Assembly: GCF_030247195.1 (NCBI RefSeq) | Contig: NC_080672.1 | Location: 82,024,113-82,088,112, forward strand | Length of the DNA: 64,000 bases | Source: Topomyia yanbarensis | Taxonomy: Eukaryota > Arthropoda > Insecta > Diptera > Culicidae | Direction: 5' to 3' | Shown: positions 11,081 to 21,890 of the stretch, in pieces | Layout of the letters: each line of letters opens with the position of its first letter | Position numbering within the stretch: position 1 is the stretch's first letter | The notes under the pieces: model-generated | The model's input: only the letters and a program-made list of their open reading frames with translations | Databases searched by the model: none | What the model was told of the DNA's origin: nothing | Translations under genes and position numbers: made by a program

Positions 11081-12892
11081 AATGTTTGGGGAGACTTGAC
11101 CAAGATTTTATAGGGAGATTTGACCAAGTGGCAATAAGCTGAAGAAAGATACTAAATTTCTGATATTTACTACGCTGTGGTACCTACTGTTAATGTTAAT
11201 CACGTCACACAAAAATCCCACGTAAAATATCAGTCTATATCTTTTAGTATTAGTAATCAAAGTGAACAGTAATATGGATAATTTCGTAACGTGTGAACAT
11301 GCAATGTAACCAGTACAGATAATCCTTAAAAGGAAATACATTTAAAAATCGAAATTTATGAAACGTAACCCTTTTCTATTTTTTAATGCTACCTAAGGGG
11401 CCGTTCATAAACCACGTAGACTCGTAGGGGGGACGGGGGGGTCTGGTAAAAGTCTATGTTTGTCTACGAGGGGGGAGGGGGGGGGGTCTTTGAAAAAGTC
11501 TACGTAGACTTTTATTTTTTATTATCCTCGTATTACTAATTATAAATGGGATTTAAAGAGAGTTGTATTCAAAATATCGGTCTATTAAGCTAGGTGTATT
11601 TATGCAGACACTTCAAAGCTAGTACACTATTGAGGTAACTACTCGTTAAGCGACCACTCAACCCAGAACCCATGATTTTTTTGGACAACCTAACACGTTG
11701 TTGTTTCTTGCGTATATTTTGATATAGTTTTGATCTAGGAATAATACAAAATAACAGTTCCAAAGACGATCACCCAAAATTCCTCTCGACGGAAGATTTT
11801 GACTGTGAAATCATCTGAAACACCCTACGCAACTTCGTGCAAACCGGTTCTACTATATTTATCTTGGAAAATATTCGGAGTTAAACTTTGATACTTTGCG
11901 ATAATACTCTCTGGTGATATGGCTATTAATTACATAAGAAAAATAAATATTTTTGGGAAGATTTAAATAGCTTCGTCTCCTTAATCAAATAAGGCAATTT
12001 AGATTATCTTATTATCTTAGAAATATTAAAATTTGTTCACGAAAAGTAAAATTTGTGTACATGTCTGGTTTATTATTTTAGTCTAGATGATAGTACACAT
12101 CGACAGTATTATTTTGTAATTGTTTCTTATAATTTAACAATTTTGAATGCACCAGTAAGGCTCAAAAAGTGTTTAGCAATTGTGCATTGTTAGTGTATGT
12201 CGCACTTCGGCCAAAATTTGAACTAGTTATAGCAATATATCTTTTTACATATACTTGAGTGAGTAACCTTGAAAAGAAATATTCCGCTACACAAACGTTG
12301 GAAAGCACCTTGAATTGGTATTAATTGATTTGATCAAGCATAGACAAAAACCCAATGTGAAAAACCTTTCTTTAACATTTAAAAAGCTTGAAATAAATCT
12401 AAACGCTAATTTTTAATTAAACATTATAATGGGCTTCTTGCTAATTTCACTTTTGCCGGGAATAAAAAAAAATAAAAGTCTACGTAGACTTTTGACGGGG
12501 GAGGGGGGGTGTTGGTAAAAGTCTACTAAGGTCTACTAGGGGGGAGGGGGGGATTAAAAATTCTCAAAATTCGGTCTACATGGTTTATGAACGGTCCCTA
12601 AGGATTTGGACAATATGGAAAAAAAAAGTTTACAGTATGTTTTATGACTTTATTTTTTGTCCTGATTTTTCAATGTTTTATTGGTCAAGTCTCCCCGCAG
12701 TTGACCAGAGAAAACGTTCACAGAAAAACTTGTATAACTTTTGCAAAAATAATTTAAAAATTCTGCAAAAAAAATCATGAACACGCACAATACCTTTGTA
12801 CATCATATCTCAATGAGTTTTGAAGGATTGAAAACTTTTTAGAGAGTTATGCAGGTTTAGCTGAAAACCTGGTCAAGTCTCCCCATGTTCCC
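11081..12892. mobile_element. GGGGAGACTTGACC-ended element split by a nested insertion
   Basis: The left side carries TTTGGGGAGACTTGACC and the right side ends with its inverse (GGTCAAGTCTCCCCATGTTC). About 315 bp of left part and 290 bp of right part surround the element at 11397-12598, so the host element was roughly 600 bp. The same terminal motif recurs at 39195-39265 and 40153-40180. It has no coding region. Confidence 0.55.
11397..12598. mobile_element. Non-autonomous TIR element, TAA TSD (PIF/Harbinger-like)
   Basis: Ends are GGGGCCGTTCATAAACCA at left and, reversed from the right, GGGACCGTTCATAAACCA. TAA flanks both sides (11394-11396 and 12599-12601). Subterminal G-runs next to GTCTACGTAGACTTTTA blocks occur at both ends, inverted. 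The 1.2-kb interior codes for nothing recognisable. A related copy lies at 45467-46479 with TTA duplications, so TWA target choice holds twice. Confidence 0.75.
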
Positions 12893-13021
12893 TATATGTG
12901 AAAGTCGGTTAGATCCCTGTACGCCAATTATTGCATAATTTAATTTATTAAAATAATATAATGTAGGTATAGTGATTAAACATGCAATTTAAAATTCAAA
13001 AATTAAGGCCAACCATTTGAT

Positions 13022-13135
13022 TCATTCATGAAAAATCCGCAAAAAATCCGCAAATTCAGAAAATCCGCAGAAAAATCCGCCACTCTATTTTAAATTGCGG
13101 AAAATCCGCAGGATTGCGGAAAAATCCGCCACTAT
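13022..13135. repeat. AAAATCCGC repeat cluster
   Basis: The word AAAATCCGC (or its inverse) recurs about eight times within 110 bp. Similar words occur near 8290-8340 and 43200-43260. It is probably part of a subterminal-repeat element whose ends were not determined. Confidence 0.5.
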
Positions 13136-13189
13136 GGCAACGCTGAATGGTCTTTGAAATGCATAAATACACCAGAATATGGTTTTTAA

Positions 13190-13875
13190 CCCTAGAACGT
13201 TGCACTTGCGTTCTCCATCCAAACAAATGTACCCCACGCGTTTGATCGCAATTTTCGCAGGTAAAAATGCAAACAAAAGAAATGTATAATACACCATTTT
13301 CTTCGTTTTTTAATTGCGAAAAAAAGAGCTGTTCTATTTAAGTGAAACTATAGAGTTTATTGAATCAATGATACATAAATTGGTTTGAACAAAATAAAAT
13401 TTTTGAAAAACTGCAATTAAACTGCAATTTTGAAGAGCGAAAAATTGAAATGAAAAAAATATTTCTGACCAGTAATACATTGGTAACACGCAATGTTACT
13501 GTTACAGCTGTTATTGTGCGCAAATTATACTTGCGAACCAAGTGTTAGAAAAACTATAAAAAATTAACAATAAAACAATAAAAATCAGCAGAAATTAAAA
13601 CGATTTTTTGTTCCGCTTCAAAATTAAATCAAATTAATTAAATAAACTATTAAAAACGATAATACAACACTAATTGTTACTACCGTAGTAAAACAACCAG
13701 TATTTAAACTGGTATTGTCACGAATCACATTCCCACTGACAGCACGAAACAGTAACGGCAACCATACACTGGGGTACAAATGTACCCCACGCCAACTTTG
13801 ACACCTGCTTCCTGGTGGGTGACGATTCATTCACAATCTAAAATATTTGGCAATATGCCAATAAAGTTCAACGTG
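13190..13875. mobile_element. Possible piggyBac-like non-autonomous element (TTAA sites)
   Basis: TTAA lies on both sides (13186-13189 and 13876-13879). The left end CCCTAGAACGTTGCACTT starts with the CCCTAG typical of piggyBac ends. The reversed right end CACGTTGAACTT aligns with its interior but lacks the first six bases. The repeated word ATGTACCCCACGC occurs near both ends. There is no transposase. Confidence 0.4.
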
Positions 13876-13879
13876 TTAA

Positions 13880-14430
13880 GGCTAAGGGTCCATCCATCAG
13901 TGCTGCGAAATTTAAAAACCAGTTACCTATTTCTGCTTGAATTTACCGAAATCAACATTCAGATTCATCGCCTCCCTCATTCATTAACTTTCTTGAACAT
14001 GTGCGCAGTTAACCTTCTTTAGATGTTACCCAAAATGAACTTTCAAAATGTGACCACTTTTTAAATTTTGCACCTAAAGCTTCGAATTTCTTCACTATTC
14101 CTCTTTCATGGAGAGCAATGATTTTCAATAGAGTTCATAATTTTCAGATATTCCTGAAGGGCTGTACAAAAAAAAGTTACGAATAAGGTGTTAGCGGGTC
14201 ATATTGACCACGATTTCGAACTCAATTTTAAGACATATTTTCAGTCAAATCTATATAAACTTGTACCCAAATTGTGTGTTAGAGTTTCAATTTTCAGTTT
14301 CTGGTAAATATTACCGTTATTAGGTAGACCAGCGGGTATCGGTGCCGAATGGGGTCTTGTTTGGTATACATAAATGTATGCATAACTGTCATCATAAATC
14401 ACAAGTTTATTGACAGAATACTAATAATAA
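13880..14430. other. Unassigned spacer
   Basis: No gene or clear repeat boundary. It may include the outer part of the arm that starts near 14430. Confidence 0.35.
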
Positions 14431-15051
14431 ACACAACTAAAACAAAAATAAGAATGCACATATCAGTTTTGTAGATAATTGAACCAATCTTGGATGTTTC
14501 CCATTACGCTTCCGATGCTGATTCCGGAGATATCATAGTATTTCTTATAATACTAAATAGATGACAATGTGGTCAATCAATGAAACTGATCCCAAAGTTT
14601 TGTAATATTTTTGAAAGCCTATATAAAATCCCATCTAAAATGATATTGATGCTCTGATTCATATACTGGATTTTACGTGAAAATCAACCGGAAAATCCGA
14701 AACATCCGTAGAACTGTTTAATTCATGAACCTATTTCTAGAATTCTGCAGATTATTTACGTTGCATTGGCATAAATTTCTAGTTCCGAGTGAAAAATTGT
14801 CCATATTGGTCACATATTGATCATTCGGAAAATCTGGAACATTCACTGAACTGATCAATTCATAAAGGTGGTCTTAGAACCTTCGGTTTTTAGTGATTCT
14901 TGAATTCTCATTTGAACGAGTTCGTACTTATAACCTACACATGTTTTTTTGGCTACATAATGACCTCCCGGAAGATCTGGAACATCAGTGGAACTGGTCA
15001 ATTCATAAACCTTGTCCTAGAGCACTAAGATTTTTTGAAATATTATTCGAA
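14430..15051. repeat. Left arm of a diverged inverted repeat
   Basis: This arm matches 16840-17480 in reverse orientation over about 550-600 bp. Shared blocks include TCAATCAATGAAACTGATCC and GGTCAATTCATAAACCTTGT. Within the arm a roughly 150-200 bp unit with GGAAAATCTGGAACATTC is repeated two or three times. A shorter related piece lies at 47650-47830. It is non-coding. Confidence 0.65.
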
Positions 15052-16075
15052 CACGGAAAACCGATTCATCACAATTTCTGCCAAAAAAAAAGTTGATTTT
15101 TTGGTTTCGTCTAGTTGATATTTGGGCGAACTAAGTTTTTGCTGAAAACAATAATCCAGCGCTGTTGGTTTGATGTTGTCAGTCTCAGTCTGGACACGAA
15201 CGTTTCAACCTATTACTAAACTTGAAAGGCCCACCTGAAGCAAAGCTTGAAAAGCTTGCCTCAGCTTGTTCAGTCCGGACACAATTGCATATGCCGTTAC
15301 ACTACCAGTTCAGCCAAGACACAAACGACTGGAATTCAACTGATTTCATTGTTGAATTAAACTGCTTCATCGTAATTAACAACATAGGATATTACAAACG
15401 TTTTGTTTCACCGGATGAAGGTATGGAATTGAAACACTTCGTGTGCCAGTAATTCACACGTATAATATTGAATTGTGTTTCTCATAATATTATCTTTTTA
15501 ACTTTTTCCTCGTGCATGTAGGGTTTCAAAACAGTTTTTTCTTGAAAATGGTGGGGTCAAGGAACACGAAAAGCCTTTTTTCATAAAGATAGGTGCTCTC
15601 CTTGCAGTGCTAGAAGCTGCTCAATTTTTACCTTCCAATGCTCAATACAATTCTCCTAGAATATTTACAATAGTCCAATTGCGTGGAAAATGTAGCCAAA
15701 GACAGTCTAAATTGATAAATTTTATCAATTTTCAAAAATATTGTAACATAACGAAGATATATGAAAAATTCATTTTCCGTCGTCAACGTTAATGTTCCTG
15801 GCAGCACTGCTCCATCGGAATCCAATCAGACTAATTGCAATAACTTCAGTTCTAGAGCTGGTTCTTGAAACTATTAATACTCAAATGAAAGCCAATAGTC
15901 ACATTTATTAGCCTTACTTGTTTTTGTGAGCAAATTTTGCCTTAATCAATAGTTATAGCTGTTTAAAAACGTTTTTTCCACAAACAACGTGGGCATGAAT
16001 GGGTTAAGGATTGTTGGTAATTGATTGATGATTTCAATTTAGGATGAAAGATATAATTTTCATTACTTTTCTATT
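15052..16075. mobile_element. CACGGAAAACC-ended element, copy A, interrupted
   Basis: From CACGGAAAACCGATTCATCA onward the sequence matches, in reverse, the insertion at 60849-62062. Shared blocks include TGGACACGAACGTTTCAACC-like and GCATATGCCGTTACACTACC. Similarity is lost at about 15508 and resumes at about 16010 (AAGGATTGTTGG), so an unrelated 500-bp piece replaces about 43 bp of the family sequence. The far inverted end is missing. No protein is encoded. Confidence 0.65.
15508..16010. other. Secondary insertion inside copy A
   Basis: It is absent from the sister copy at 60849-62062. TTAA lies at both junctions (near 15506 and 16009), but the two ends do not form a convincing inverted repeat, so a piggyBac-type origin is only suggested. 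Confidence 0.35.
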
Positions 16076-16129
16076 TATTCTATTGTCGCACAGCTGTCAA
16101 CGACGAGCAGCATAACCAGTGCACACGAA

Positions 16130-16824
16130 TTTTCGCAAGAGGAGAGCGGTAGCCTACCTAAGCCCTATGTTACTAATTCACAAACATAAAACAAAAATTA
16201 TCTAACCTATCTGTACGAATAAAACCGTTTACAAACGCGAAAATAAACAAAAATTTACAACTAAATGTGAACGGTACCGAACAGCGGTGAGCATAATTTT
16301 ACCTAAGAGAAGAGACGACAACGGGCTTCTTGCTCTTCTTAATTTTATCTACCAGGCCCTGACGTAATTCTAAAGACAACAAGCATCCATCGTTGCCAGA
16401 TTCCATATGCATGTTTTTCTCAATTGCTGAAAATAATTGTTCCTGAAATATCGACCCTCTGTCAAGAATTCACAATAGTAGCTGCATTTAAAAATTGAAT
16501 TTTATGTTGATTCGTGTCTCTCTTAAAATACACGTAGTTAGTTATTTATTCAATTTGCATAAAATGTTCATGTGTATGAAAAGTAGCCAAAATAAATTCA
16601 GCAGCACTGTTTTTCATCCCATTTGAAAATATTATGAACGCTCTTGACTGGCAATACGACCAATCAGAAGCTGGTTCAATATTGAGGTTAGGACTGGATC
16701 AAATTGGCTACGCGATTGTCTTCTCTTCTCTTAGCATTTTACGTAAACAATACACTCTACGGAGTGTGTACGCAAAAAAGGGTATATTTCCACCCAGTGC
16801 TAAATTGTTACCCTGACGGGTTAC
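16130..16824 (-). mobile_element. GTAACCCGTCAGGG-ended dispersed repeat, copy 1
   Basis: Read on the minus strand it begins GTAACCCGTCAGGGTAACAA, followed by a CACTCCGTAGAGTGTATTG block and an AACATAGGGCTTA block. The same order is found on the plus strand at 28601-28830. It lies between the inverted arms at 14430-15051 and 16840-17480. No coding sequence recognised. Confidence 0.6.
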
Positions 16825-16839
16825 AAAATTCATACTTGT

Positions 16840-17480
16840 GACGGATATAGACCATATTTGTATTGTTCCGGAAGATCCAGAAGTGGCTCTGGAAGTCTAT
16901 GGTTTCCTCGAAAGTTTTTTTAGAATTATTATTGCAAAGAAATTGTATTTGTGACCGAAACAAAGACCCTATTTGTGACCTGGTCAATTCTACGCCGAAT
17001 TATCCGAAAGGTCAATGGGTCTCTGTCCCAGTCACAAGTACGAATTTGTGCGAAAGATATACTCTTATATGTTTTCGAAAATATCTCAGAGCTCTAGGAC
17101 AAGGTTCATTAATTGACCAGCTGCTCGGATGTTCCAGATCTTCCGGAAAGTCTTTTTTTTGCCAATTTTCCAGTTATAACTACTAATTTATGTGAGTGCA
17201 ACAAATATTTTCGAAAAAACTTCAGATTCATGAATTGTCTAATTTCACGGATGTTCCGGATCTTCCTGATGATTTTCACGTAGAATCCAGGGTCAATAGT
17301 TGAGTCACAGTGTTAGTATCATTTTATACGAGATTTCATATGAACTTTCAAGCTTATTACGAATTTTCGGGATCAGTTTCATTGATTCACCACATTCTCG
17401 CTTGTTCAACATTATGAGATATACAATTATTCCGTCGGAATCGGCATCGGAATCGAAATCCGGAACGCCCAAGAACGGTC
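16840..17480. repeat. Right arm of the diverged inverted repeat
   Basis: Reverse-orientation partner of 14430-15051 with the same block order. Together the arms bracket about 1.8 kb of other repeats and look like the remains of one foldback-type element later invaded by others. Confidence 0.65.
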
Positions 17481-17549
17481 GCATTATGCACAAATTTGAT
17501 ATATTATTATTTTTGTTTTATTATATTTATTATTAGTATTGTGGCTTAA

Positions 17550-18423
17550 CCGTTATGTGTCCAACAAAAAAACACCTTTAACAGGCCGATGAGGGTACCT
17601 GGGTACCCACAAATTGAAATGCTCATAACTATGGCTTTCTTTAAACGATTTGGACATTTTTGGATGTTTTGGATTCAGGAATTCGTCCACTTTTTGATTC
17701 TGTGAAATTGAGCTGGATTAATAGATCTGGTTCATGGTAATTCTGATTTCTGAAGTAATGTTCCAATACCAAGGTATGATTGGTAAATTTTAATGATGTC
17801 CTAGAAATATGAGTATCAAAACTCTTAAAATTGTCTCTGAAGTCTGTAATTTATTGTTACGGGACCATATGGCAATTTGACCTCGGAATGGCCACTCACG
17901 GCCCCACGGGAACCTGCTCCAGAATATTCCGGAGTCAAATCACCAAATGGCTCCAAAACCACAAGATACAGCCTGCTGATGCAATTACACTAAGTTTGAT
18001 ACCCATATGGCCAGTATTCCAGTGAAATTCACATATAGCATCCCAGCACTGGAACATGCTTCTGGAAATCCGGATTCCCGGGAACCGAATGAAGTTACCC
18101 GATTCATTTTTACCAAGTCTAAAAGTGAATGAGTTCATGTATCTAAAACACCAAAAAGTACCGAAATCGGTTGGAGATTGCTTTAGTCAGTGGCATTTCA
18201 GTTTTGTGGGTATCCGAGTACCCTCGTCGGCCTGTTACGTAGTAAAAAAATCCAGGAACCCCGCCTCACTACCAACCTTATTATATCAACAATATTATTA
18301 ACCCAAAACCTTGCCTTAGTGAAGTTCTAAGATGTCACAAAGTTTCAAATTTTCAGCTATGGATGGAGTTTCATTAATTGAAAGCTGAAAAGGTACCCGG
18401 GTACCGCGTCGGACACATAACGG
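17550..18423. mobile_element. TTAA-flanked piggyBac-like MITE upstream of the lectin
   Basis: Ends are CCGTTATGTGTCC and, reversed, CCGTTATGTGTCC: a perfect 13-bp inverted repeat. TTAA lies on both sides (17546-17549, 18424-18427), as expected for piggyBac-type integration. GGTACCCGGGTACC-like blocks recur near both ends. Length is 874 bp and there is no transposase. It stops about 330 bp before the lectin start codon and about 265 bp before its TATA box. A partial reverse copy lies at 21425-21660. Confidence 0.8.
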
Positions 18424-18690
18424 TTAAAACTTAGTTCGAAATCGGGGTGAATAACATCGAGGGTTAATATCTTTACACGACTTCGCACCAACCGGTAATT
18501 TGTGAAGCTATTGTATTCCGTATTCGCTCAACGTCCACTGTGGCCTAGTTGTTTTCGCACCGACAATCAATTCCGCTATACGATGCAGTTTATTGTGCTA
18601 TATCTGGTCCCATAAAGACACTGCTGCGATTAGATTGTACCGATTTCCGTGAAATCATCACAACCGATAACTCCTGTTCTTCCCCTCGCA

Positions 18691-18697
18691 TATAAGA
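18691..18697 (+). promoter_or_regulatory. TATA box of the C-type lectin gene
   Basis: TATAAGA in the context CGCATATAAGAAGC lies 63 bp upstream of the lectin start codon, a normal distance for a short mosquito 5' leader. A perfect initiator is not seen 30 bp downstream. The upstream 260 bp, between the TTAA element and this box, is the only non-TE promoter space; a CCGATAACTCC near 18664 is GATA-like. Confidence 0.5.
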
Positions 18698-18753
18698 AGC
18701 TACTTCACAAAATATCTATTCGATATTGTTTTCATTGATTCCATCCAGTCAAG

Positions 18754-19304
18754 ATGGAAACACTCGTGCCTCTACTGCTGATCCTTACCTCGGTTTGTTG
18801 CTTCGCGCAGGACCTAAGATGCATTTCGGAGTCGCCTTACTTCATACCGGAACTCCAGGTAAGCACTGTGTACCTTCTTTGCGTTAGCAAAGCAAGTGAT
18901 TAAAATTAAGTAAATTCCCGTAGGCTAACTGGTTCAAAGCGACAGAATACTGCAACTCGATGGGAATGCGACTGGCGGTGATCACCAGCGAAGAAGCTAA
19001 CAAGAAAGCAATCCTCACGATACAGTCCGCGAACAAGTTCAATCCGACGTCCACCGAAATCTGGATTGGTGGAAGTGACCTCGCGAAGGAGGGAGAGTAT
19101 ATCTGGCAGCCTACTGGGAAGCGATTCGAGTACAACTTCTGGGCGAAGGGTGAGCCGAATAATTCAGGGGGCGTTGAAAATTGTGCTCAAATTCGATATG
19201 TTAGCGCAGCCGTTGGTTGGCATTGGAATGATAAAAACTGTGACCTCGAGCGATATTTTATCTGCGAGAACGCGGAACCGAAGCGCGTCGTCGTAGTGTT
19301 CTGA
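18754..19304 (+). CDS. Secreted C-type lectin (two exons, 161 aa)
   Basis: Exons 18754-18858 and 18924-19304 join in phase 0 across a 65-bp intron (CAG|GTAAGC...TAG). The start has a good context (AAGATGG). Residues 1-18 are a hydrophobic signal peptide (cleavage expected after CFA, before QD), so the protein is secreted. The rest is a single C-type lectin domain: WFKATEYC at 38-45, WIGG at 82-85, EPN at 112-114 and WND at 136-138. EPN plus WND are the calcium site-2 residues associated with mannose-type sugar binding. C45-C149 and C122-C141 should form the two canonical disulfides; C23 has no obvious partner. In mosquitoes such lectins act in haemolymph, gut or saliva in pathogen recognition; which role applies here is unknown. 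No AATAAA was found close downstream. The domain call is firm; the specific orthologue is not. Confidence 0.95.
18859..18923 (+). other. Intron of the C-type lectin gene
   Basis: 65 bp, donor GTAAGC, acceptor CCCGTAG. The reading frame on both sides is continuous and lectin-like only if this segment is removed; unspliced it contains in-frame stops. Confidence 0.9.
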
Positions 19305-19512
19305 GTTAAGTTGAACTAAGTTCAAAGTGGTTGCTCTCTGACTAACGCGTAGACAGTTGTTTGCTAGATCCACTCGAAGCAGTGTGTCGTGAACGAACAG
19401 AAGACTTTTTACGATTACTCTTGCGTTTAACATTCTTTTGTTTTATTTCTGGAGAGTCCATTGTCTTGCCCAACGTTGTAACTGAAGCTTTCCCATTGTG
19501 TTATTATTACTA

Positions 19513-19827
19513 CACACCTAGAAAAAACAGTGTAAATTTACGTCTCCTGACCCTGACATATACGAGCATCAATAATGACTTAGTTTTACGTTTGATTTCA
19601 ATTTTACATGACGTTTAATTTCGTCAATCATGTAATTTTACTCCACATACAGCGTTTGTTCTGAATGGTAGGAAGTGTAATTTTATGTTATTGCGTATGT
19701 AAAGTATATGTTTCATGTAAAATTAAACGGAACACGGTAATGTTCCGTCATTTCGTAAATTACGGTTTGTTGAATTGTGTCATGTTTGCAATTACGTCAA
19801 CGATAAAATTAAGATTTTTTTGGTGTG
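19513..19827. mobile_element. TA-flanked MITE, 315 bp, just 3' of the lectin
   Basis: Ends CACACCTAGAAAAAACAG and, reversed, CACACCAAAAAAATCTTA form an imperfect inverted repeat. TA occurs on both sides (19511-19512, 19828-19829), which fits Tc1/mariner-type MITEs. Internal words such as GTAAATTTACG and CATGTAAAATTA are repeated. A left-end fragment of the same family lies near 41774. Confidence 0.65.
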
Positions 19828-20532
19828 TATATTTTACAATATTTTTCATGCCTGAAACTGCCGTACGTATGGATCTTACCGTGGTTAGTCCCTCACCGGA
19901 AATAACTATTGAGAATCACACTGAATGCTTCGTCCCTGACGCAGCATCGGGGCTAATTTGAGCCAGGACCAGCGAAACACGTGGGTAGTATTGGTAGTAT
20001 GGGTAGTACTGCCCACTCGAAAATTGCTGAAGAGGGAATTACCCACTCGAAAGTTTGCAACAAACCAAAACCTGAGATTAACCACGTATGCGTCTCGCGC
20101 ACAAAATTCATGCGTCTGAAATTCTCGATGTACAACAGTTTCATATTTTATTCAGATACAAATTTCTTTTCTTTACAATTTAAATTTCTTAAAAAATATG
20201 GGATAATAATTAGGTTTGGTTTGAAATTTGAAATCATATTTTATATTTGTACTAAAGGGAATACATTTTGACACATCTACATCTTAAAACAAGAAGTTAA
20301 GATCGACATACAAAAAATGCAATTTTATGCAGACAAATGGATGCAGTTAGAAATATTTTTAAAGACTAGATACAAAATTTGTAATTTTTTGACAAGGAGA
20401 AACTCTTGTAGACTTTTTATAAGGAAGACAAAAGACATACACGAGAGGGATTGATTCCAACATCAGTAAAAAAAGACTGTATAAGGAGATGTGAAGAGAG
20501 GACGGACAACAATGACAGGAAAAAAAAGGAAA

Positions 20533-20830
20533 TTAAACTTGCAGCATTTTGGCAAACAGAAACGATTCGTTTAACGGATATCTGGCACAGGAAAACTAGG
20601 CGCACGACTAGACAACATGTTTAATGTCGCGATAACCGTCACCACAAGCGCAGAGACCACTCTCCACGACCCCAATACTCCGGAAATGCGCATTCAACGC
20701 ATAATGATTGGACTAGACCCGAAGAAAGTCTCGTCCTTCATCCATCATCTTTAACCAAGTTTTGTTGATGCCTTTGGTATTCCTAAACTTCCATTGTCCT
20801 ACGAAATTTGACAATTTTCGTGCATCTTCT
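20533..20830 (-). pseudogene. LOA/R1-group ORF2 C-terminus relic
   Basis: Minus-strand translation contains the characteristic end of non-LTR retrotransposon ORF2: a TWLKMMDEGRDFLRV block, then SNHYALNAHFRSIG, then a cysteine motif CACGDGYRDIKHVV with the downstream SCA (C-x-C...H...C, with a stop where a Trp is usual). The frame ends at 20533. Several in-frame stops show it is dead. Weaker remnants continue upstream to about 21120, and the T-rich sequence 20280-20530 would be its 3' untranslated region. The clade (LOA/Loner) is inferred from the cysteine motif. Confidence 0.65.
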
Positions 20831-21424
20831 GACAAGAAATACTGAAAAACTCTTTGAAGCTACCCGATCTTTCATAAATATCCTCTTCTAATGTCTGAGT
20901 GTCCGGCTTCTCATTAGCATTTTAATCTATGTGTCCCCTTTCTTATTACCCGGAATGGAGTAATGTGAAAGAACTCAAACTAATAGTTGTATCTGGTAAT
21001 TCGGTAAGATTTTTCAGATAAAGCACTCAGGAACTCCCATATTTTTCCCAGGAAAAACAAGGAGTGCTTTCCATGCTCCACCGAACGGAGAGCCTCCATG
21101 GAACTGTATCAATGTGGGCATGGTCGTTGATTGGTAAATATCAAACCATGTTTTGTGGGGTGCATGTTTGCAGCATAGCCTCTTTTATGATCACCCTCAC
21201 CACTACTGCCATAATAATTAGCAGAGAATCTATTAATAGCTCTCATCATCTGACAAACGTTAAGGTGATATGCCCACTACGATGCTTAGCATGAGCATCT
21301 TTGCTGTCAGATAAATTTGTGAGTTTAAAGAACAATCATTACGTTTATATACAGTATTATCATTTCATCGCGAAACGTCTAGTGAGGCCGTCCATGGTTG
21401 TTCGCGCCGGGCACTCGTATCGTC

Positions 21425-21660
21425 CGACGGAGTATCCGGGTACCTTTTTAGGTTTCAATTGATGAAATTCCAAGGTTTTATCCATAGCTGGAAATTGAAA
21501 CTTTGTAACATCTTAGAACTTCACTAAGTCAAACTTTTGGGTTAATAATATTGTTGGTATAGTAAGGGGATGAGTAAGAAGAGACTCCTGTTACTACGTA
21601 ACAGACCCACGAAACTGAAATGCCAATAACTAAGGCAATTTCCAACCGATTACGACACTT
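21425..21660 (-). mobile_element. Fragment of the piggyBac-like MITE of 17550-18423
   Basis: This segment matches 18160-18420 in reverse orientation (for example the GGGTTAATAATATTGTTGG block and the GGGTACCTTTTTAGG end). The terminal inverted repeat is lost just after GTCCGACGGAG. It lies between the two retrotransposon relics inside the hAT-type element. Confidence 0.7.
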
Positions 21661-21679
21661 TTGTGTTCAGAAACTCGAT

Positions 21680-21890
21680 TTATATGCGGGATATGTCGAC
21701 AGTATATGCGGAGTCTCACCACAGAAGGAAAACTTTTCATGATTCTCTCCGCATTTTCCACACCGTGCCTTATTTCTACAATGGGTAAATCTAGGGCCCA
21801 TTATTTGCAACAACGGCAGCTCATGTCCCTCGGTACATTAAGGCGAATAGGTAGACGAGTCCCGTTCAATAGAACCAACTTTTGAAGAAC
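21680..21890 (-). pseudogene. gag-like zinc-knuckle (ORF1) relic
   Basis: On the minus strand a segment reads RFTHCRNKARCGKCGENHE followed by KFSFC, a double CCHC-type zinc knuckle as found in ORF1 nucleic-acid-binding proteins of non-LTR retrotransposons. An upstream Cys-rich CRCCK is in another frame. It has the same orientation as the ORF2 relic at 20533-20830 and lies upstream of it, so both probably derive from one internally deleted LOA-like element. Weaker coding-like sequence continues to about 22080. Confidence 0.5.
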
